NCBI GenBank assembly: GCA_016939335.1
Contig: JAFGHC010000030.1
Coordinates: forward strand, 79,230 to 124,912
Length of the DNA stretch: 45,683 nucleotides
Direction of reading: 5' to 3'
Origin: Candidatus Saganbacteria bacterium
GTDB taxonomy: Bacteria > Margulisbacteria > WOR-1 > O2-12-FULL-45-9 > XYB2-FULL-48-7
The notes beneath the pieces are model-generated. The model was given only the letters and a program-made list of their open reading frames with translations. It was not told the DNA's origin and made no database searches. Below, one piece after another: positions 43,351 through 45,683 of the stretch. Position numbers and translations under genes: made by a program. How positions within the stretch are numbered: position 1 is the first letter of the stretch; every line of letters begins with the position of its first letter.

Positions 43351-44519
43351 AACAAGGCATACCAAAGAACGTCGTCTGGCTCGGTTTCGTCAGTCTGTTC
43401 AACGACGTCGCTTCGGAGATGATCTACCCCATCGTTCCGCTCTTTCTGACGGTGACGCTCGGCGCGCCGATGACGGTCGTCGGCCTGATCGAGGGGATCG
43501 CCGAAGCGACCGCCAGCTTTTTAAAGGTTTTTTCCGGCTGGTTCTCCGACCTGATCGGGCAGAGAAAGCCGCTGGCGGTCGCCGGCTACGGCCTCGGGAC
43601 CATTGCGAAGCTGATGCTTTATCTCTCCTTCTCCTGGCCGCTGGTCTTGTTCGGCCGCTTCGTCGACCGCCTCGGCAAAGGGGTGCGCGTGGCGCCGCGC
43701 GACGCGCTGATCGCCGATTCGACGCCCAAAGAGATCCGCGGCGCCGTCTTTGGTTTTCACCGCTCGATGGACACCTTCGGCGCGGTCTGCGGGCCGCTGA
43801 TCGCCATCGGGCTGCTGGCGCTCTTCACCGCCAACTACCGGCTGATCTTCCTGATCTCTTTTCTTCCCGCGCTGGTTGGCGTTCTGGTCCTGCAATTTTT
43901 TGTGACGGAAGCCAAGCCCAAGGCCGCAACCAAGCCAAAAGTCACGCTGGCTTTCGATAATTTCGGCCGGCAATATTATTCTTTCCTGATCATCAGCCTG
44001 GTCTTCGCGCTCGGCAACAGTTCCGATGTTTTCCTGATCCTGCGCGCCAAGGACCTCGGCTTGCCGGCGATCCTCGTTATCTTCGCTTATGTCATTTATA
44101 ACGTATTTTATGCTCTGTTTTCCTACCCGGCCGGTGTGCTGGCCGACCGGTTCGGCTTCAAAAAGGTCTTGATCGCCGGCTTTCTGATCTTCGCGGCGGT
44201 CTACGCCGGTTTTGGCCTGGCCCGCAGCTCGCTCGCCGTCTGGTTCCTCTTCGCCATTTATGGCTTTTATATCGCCTTCACCGAAGGGGTCGGCAAGGCT
44301 TACATTTCCAACATCGCCCCGCCCGGCAAGGTCGCGACGGCGATCGGGCTTTATTATACGGTGACGGGCGCCGCCGTCCTGCTGGCCAGCGTGGCCGCCG
44401 GGTGGCTCTGGTCAACCTTCGGCGCGCCGGCGACTTTTTACTACGGCGCGCTGACCGCTCTGCTCGCCAGTGTTTTGTTCGCCGGGTTGGCGCTCAGCGA
44501 CCGAAGAAGACAAGATTGA
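43347..44519 (+). CDS. MFS transporter
   Basis: 390 residues with twelve predicted membrane helices. The N-terminal half has FNDVASEMIYPIVPLFLTVT, GLIEGIAEATASFLKVFSGW, and the MFS loop 2-3 element (FSDLIGQRKPLAVAGYGLG). FVDRLGKGVRVAPRDALIAD near 106-125 marks a common uncharacterised MFS subgroup. The substrate is unknown. The start overlaps the SDR stop (ATGA); last gene of the gmhA unit. No terminator is clear downstream. Confidence 0.9.
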   Translation: MKQGIPKNVVWLGFVSLFNDVASEMIYPIVPLFLTVTLGAPMTVVGLIEGIAEATASFLKVFSGWFSDLIGQRKPLAVAGYGLGTIAKLMLYLSFSWPLVLFGRFVDRLGKGVRVAPRDALIADSTPKEIRGAVFGFHRSMDTFGAVCGPLIAIGLLALFTANYRLIFLISFLPALVGVLVLQFFVTEAKPKAATKPKVTLAFDNFGRQYYSFLIISLVFALGNSSDVFLILRAKDLGLPAILVIFAYVIYNVFYALFSYPAGVLADRFGFKKVLIAGFLIFAAVYAGFGLARSSLAVWFLFAIYGFYIAFTEGVGKAYISNIAPPGKVATAIGLYYTVTGAAVLLASVAAGWLWSTFGAPATFYYGALTALLASVLFAGLALSDRRRQD

Positions 44520-44520
44520 A

Positions 44521-44604
44521 TTTTCTCTAATATTCTGATAATCTGATATTCTGTATCCTTATTTTGAAGTTTGCGGTTTGAAGTTGGGATTTCTCGCGCA
44601 GCGA
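44521..44604. repeat. AT-rich degenerate repeat and a small hairpin before tRNA-Glu
   Basis: Units such as ATATTCTGATAATCTGATATTCTG and twice GGTTTGAAG/AGTTTG-like runs, then CTCGC-GCA-GCGAG (44592-44604), a perfect 5-bp stem just before the tRNA. No gene in this 89-bp gap. Confidence 0.5.
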
Positions 44605-44608
44605 GCCT

Positions 44609-44680
44609 GGCCCCATTGTCTAACGGTTAGGACGCGGCCCTCTCAAGGCCGAGGCGAGGGTTCGATTCCCTCTGGGGCTA
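44609..44680 (+). tRNA. tRNA-Glu (CTC anticodon)
   Basis: Acceptor GGCCCCA pairs with TGGGGCT (terminal G-T). D stem is GTCT/GGAC, anticodon stem CGGCC/GGCCG with loop CTCTCAA (CTC, codon GAG), T arm GAGGG-TTCGATT-CCCTC. Discriminator A; CCA not encoded. Intact, unlike the copy at 45527-45598. Confidence 0.93.
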
Positions 44681-44702
44681 TTCTTTCGCTTGGATTTGGC
44701 CT

Positions 44703-45458
44703 ATGAATATTAATCAAGAATTATATACTCATCTTTCTTTTTGTCCTCTCTCTGAAATTCTTAAAGCAGAACAATATAATTCGAACAATGTCTTTGCGGC
44801 ATTTGACCAATTAGAAGAAAAGTATTATGTCGATAAAATAAGAGATTTATACTCAATAGCCAATAAAGGAGGGGATGTCTCATATTTAATTAGATTACAA
44901 TTATTACGTTTATCAGAAGTGAATTTTTTGTCCTCCATTTCAAATATTTTTCAGATGCACTATCGTATATCAATATTTTGTCTAAGAAATTCTGTCGAAA
45001 CTGCTTTATTTACCTACAAATACATTCAAGGAAAAAAGGATGCAGAAGACCTGGACTTAATATTTATCAAAAAAAGTGAGCACCCAGAACAATTTAAAAA
45101 AACATTTAATCAAAGCAAATTTCCAGAGACCGATCAAAGAATCTTCCCATTGAAAGAGACATGGGATTTGGTAAATGATTGGGGGTGCCATATTAATATG
45201 CAATCTGTTGCAACACATGTTAAATTGGCAGACAAAATCCTCGAAATCGCGTTTTTCGACGAGAGCTTAAGCGAGGTTATTAATTTGAGGAGAATAATTA
45301 ATTACATTATCAATGCTCACTTTAATATCCTTAATATTCATTATCAATCGTTAAAAGAAATAATTTGTGAGAAAGATTTTAACAAATTATTTGACTATTA
45401 TTCTGAATATGAAACTTTTAAAAAAGATAATCGTCAAGTCTTAGGGATTTTACAATAA
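44703..45458 (+). CDS. AT-rich hypothetical protein, 251 aa, probably horizontally acquired
   Basis: Not recognised. All-helical soluble protein with no signal peptide or membrane segment, rich in Ile, Asn, Lys, Phe and Tyr. It includes MHYRISIFCLRNSVETALFT near 87-106 and WDLVNDWGCHINMQSVATHV near 153-172. The R-x-x-x-E within a helix plus a C-terminal long helix recalls DUF5677-like or AbiV-like helical proteins, but that is not a confident match. Base composition is about 30% G+C against roughly 60% around it. It starts 22 nt after tRNA-Glu with no evident ribosome site, and is followed by a decayed copy of the same tRNA. Cargo of an element inserted at tRNA-Glu is the likely origin. Confidence 0.75.
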   Translation: MNINQELYTHLSFCPLSEILKAEQYNSNNVFAAFDQLEEKYYVDKIRDLYSIANKGGDVSYLIRLQLLRLSEVNFLSSISNIFQMHYRISIFCLRNSVETALFTYKYIQGKKDAEDLDLIFIKKSEHPEQFKKTFNQSKFPETDQRIFPLKETWDLVNDWGCHINMQSVATHVKLADKILEIAFFDESLSEVINLRRIINYIINAHFNILNIHYQSLKEIICEKDFNKLFDYYSEYETFKKDNRQVLGILQ

Positions 45459-45526
45459 AAGCCCCCTTTTACCACCGCTATCAGGACCCAATGGGCAACT
45501 TAACGGCCGACAGACTTTTTTCGCCA

Positions 45527-45598
45527 GAATTCATTGTCTAACGGTTAGGGCGCAGCCCCCTCAAGGCCGAGGCGAGGGTTCGATTCCCTCTGGAGCTA
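45527..45598 (+). pseudogene. Decayed duplicate of tRNA-Glu (CTC)
   Basis: Same 72-nt length as the intact copy, 64/72 identical. Four adjacent changes in the 5' acceptor strand (GAATTCA) break two pairs. The universal T33 is C (loop CCCTCAA), and an A-C mismatch enters the anticodon stem. One 3' change (TGGAGCT) partly restores the acceptor. Probably non-functional. With 44609-44680 it forms direct repeats around the AT-rich gene, as attachment sites would. Confidence 0.65.
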
Positions 45599-45622
45599 AT
45601 TAAAGGGATAATGTCGAACTTC

Positions 45623-45645
45623 TTATTGGGGTGCTTACCCAATAA
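45623..45645. terminator. Hairpin TTATTGGG-N7-CCCAATAA
   Basis: A perfect 8-bp inverted repeat with a 7-nt loop, followed by AGTTTTG. A weak terminator or a recombination-type inverted repeat next to the decayed tRNA. The remaining 38 nt to the window end are AT-rich with no gene seen. Confidence 0.4.
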
Positions 45646-45683
45646 AGTTTTGACTATGTAATCGAAGGTTTTTCCCAATTCGA

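Overview
The window is gene-dense, GC-rich bacterial DNA (roughly 58-60% G+C by eye) with about 45 protein genes and four intact tRNA genes. It suggests an uncultured, flagellated, diderm bacterium. Flagellar rod genes, an LPS heptose pathway (gmhA, hldD), a TolC/MacAB pump and a periplasmic LTxxQ protein indicate two membranes. Many intergenic degenerate short repeats, some translated, are typical of candidate-phylum genomes from sediment or groundwater. A lineage such as Margulisbacteria/WOR-1 or a similar candidate phylum is a guess from gene content, not a demonstrated placement.

Layout. 1-1355 (-): flgF and flgG (flgG cut by the left edge). 1413-1745 (-): stand-alone tRNA-binding OB-fold protein. 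1881-2945 (+): rmuC, convergent with a UvrD helicase-nuclease fusion (3006-5888, -). 6013-7520 (+): two unassigned proteins, one with a GExH (ChaN/TraB/EreA-like) motif. 7522-8897 (-): pyrR and a degenerate phosphohexomutase. 8929-9263 (-): tRNA-Ser(CGA), tRNA-Ser(GGA), tRNA-Arg(GCG). 9382-9960 (+): FMN reductase. 9962-13383 (-): hppA plus a Na+/H+ antiporter. 13545-14123 (+): JAMM peptidase. 14126-19626 (-): ECF sigma factor, 91-residue one-TM protein, LTxxQ periplasmic protein, TolC, MacA, MacB. 19714-21248 (+): tspO, flavodoxin, Fe-SOD. 21287-22015 (+): FlgD-like protein and a small membrane protein. 22031-23349 (-): VIT-family protein and an unassigned protein with a sigma-28-like promoter. 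23548-26271 (+): DEAD-box helicase, msrB, zinc ribbon, secreted Cache protein. 26297-27316 (-): AI-2E-type permease. 27405-32186 (+): DUF4342, rarA, nfo, larB, larC, with a small opposing sigma-28-type gene between larB and larC. 32170-40386 (-): wecA-like, wecB, murA, ybeY, dgkA, CNNM, DUF1846, pyrG. 40452-44519 (+): gmhA, nikR, hldD, SDR, MFS. 44609-45598: tRNA-Glu, an AT-rich foreign-looking ORF, and a decayed second tRNA-Glu copy.

Expression signals. Genes that start transcription units very often have a TATAAT-like -10 box ending only 6-9 nt before the start codon, sometimes with TTGAAC/TTGACA 16-17 nt further upstream. Their mRNAs should be leaderless or nearly so. Internal operon genes and several others use strong Shine-Dalgarno sequences or ATGA overlaps. 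Two unassigned genes carry GAAA-N15-GCCGATAA, a near-consensus FliA (sigma-28) promoter, and so may belong to the motility regulon.

Most notable: (1) a CnrYXH-like signalling trio wired to a MacAB-TolC pump instead of an RND pump; (2) a truncated phosphohexomutase that has lost both its catalytic serine loop and its metal loop while keeping the fold; (3) translated intergenic repeats in larC, macA and the helicase-nuclease; (4) an AT-rich gene bracketed by a 72-nt tRNA-Glu duplication; (5) an apparent ACG start for a flavodoxin. No CRISPR array, transposase or rRNA gene was seen, and no stretch above 300 bp lacks a gene.
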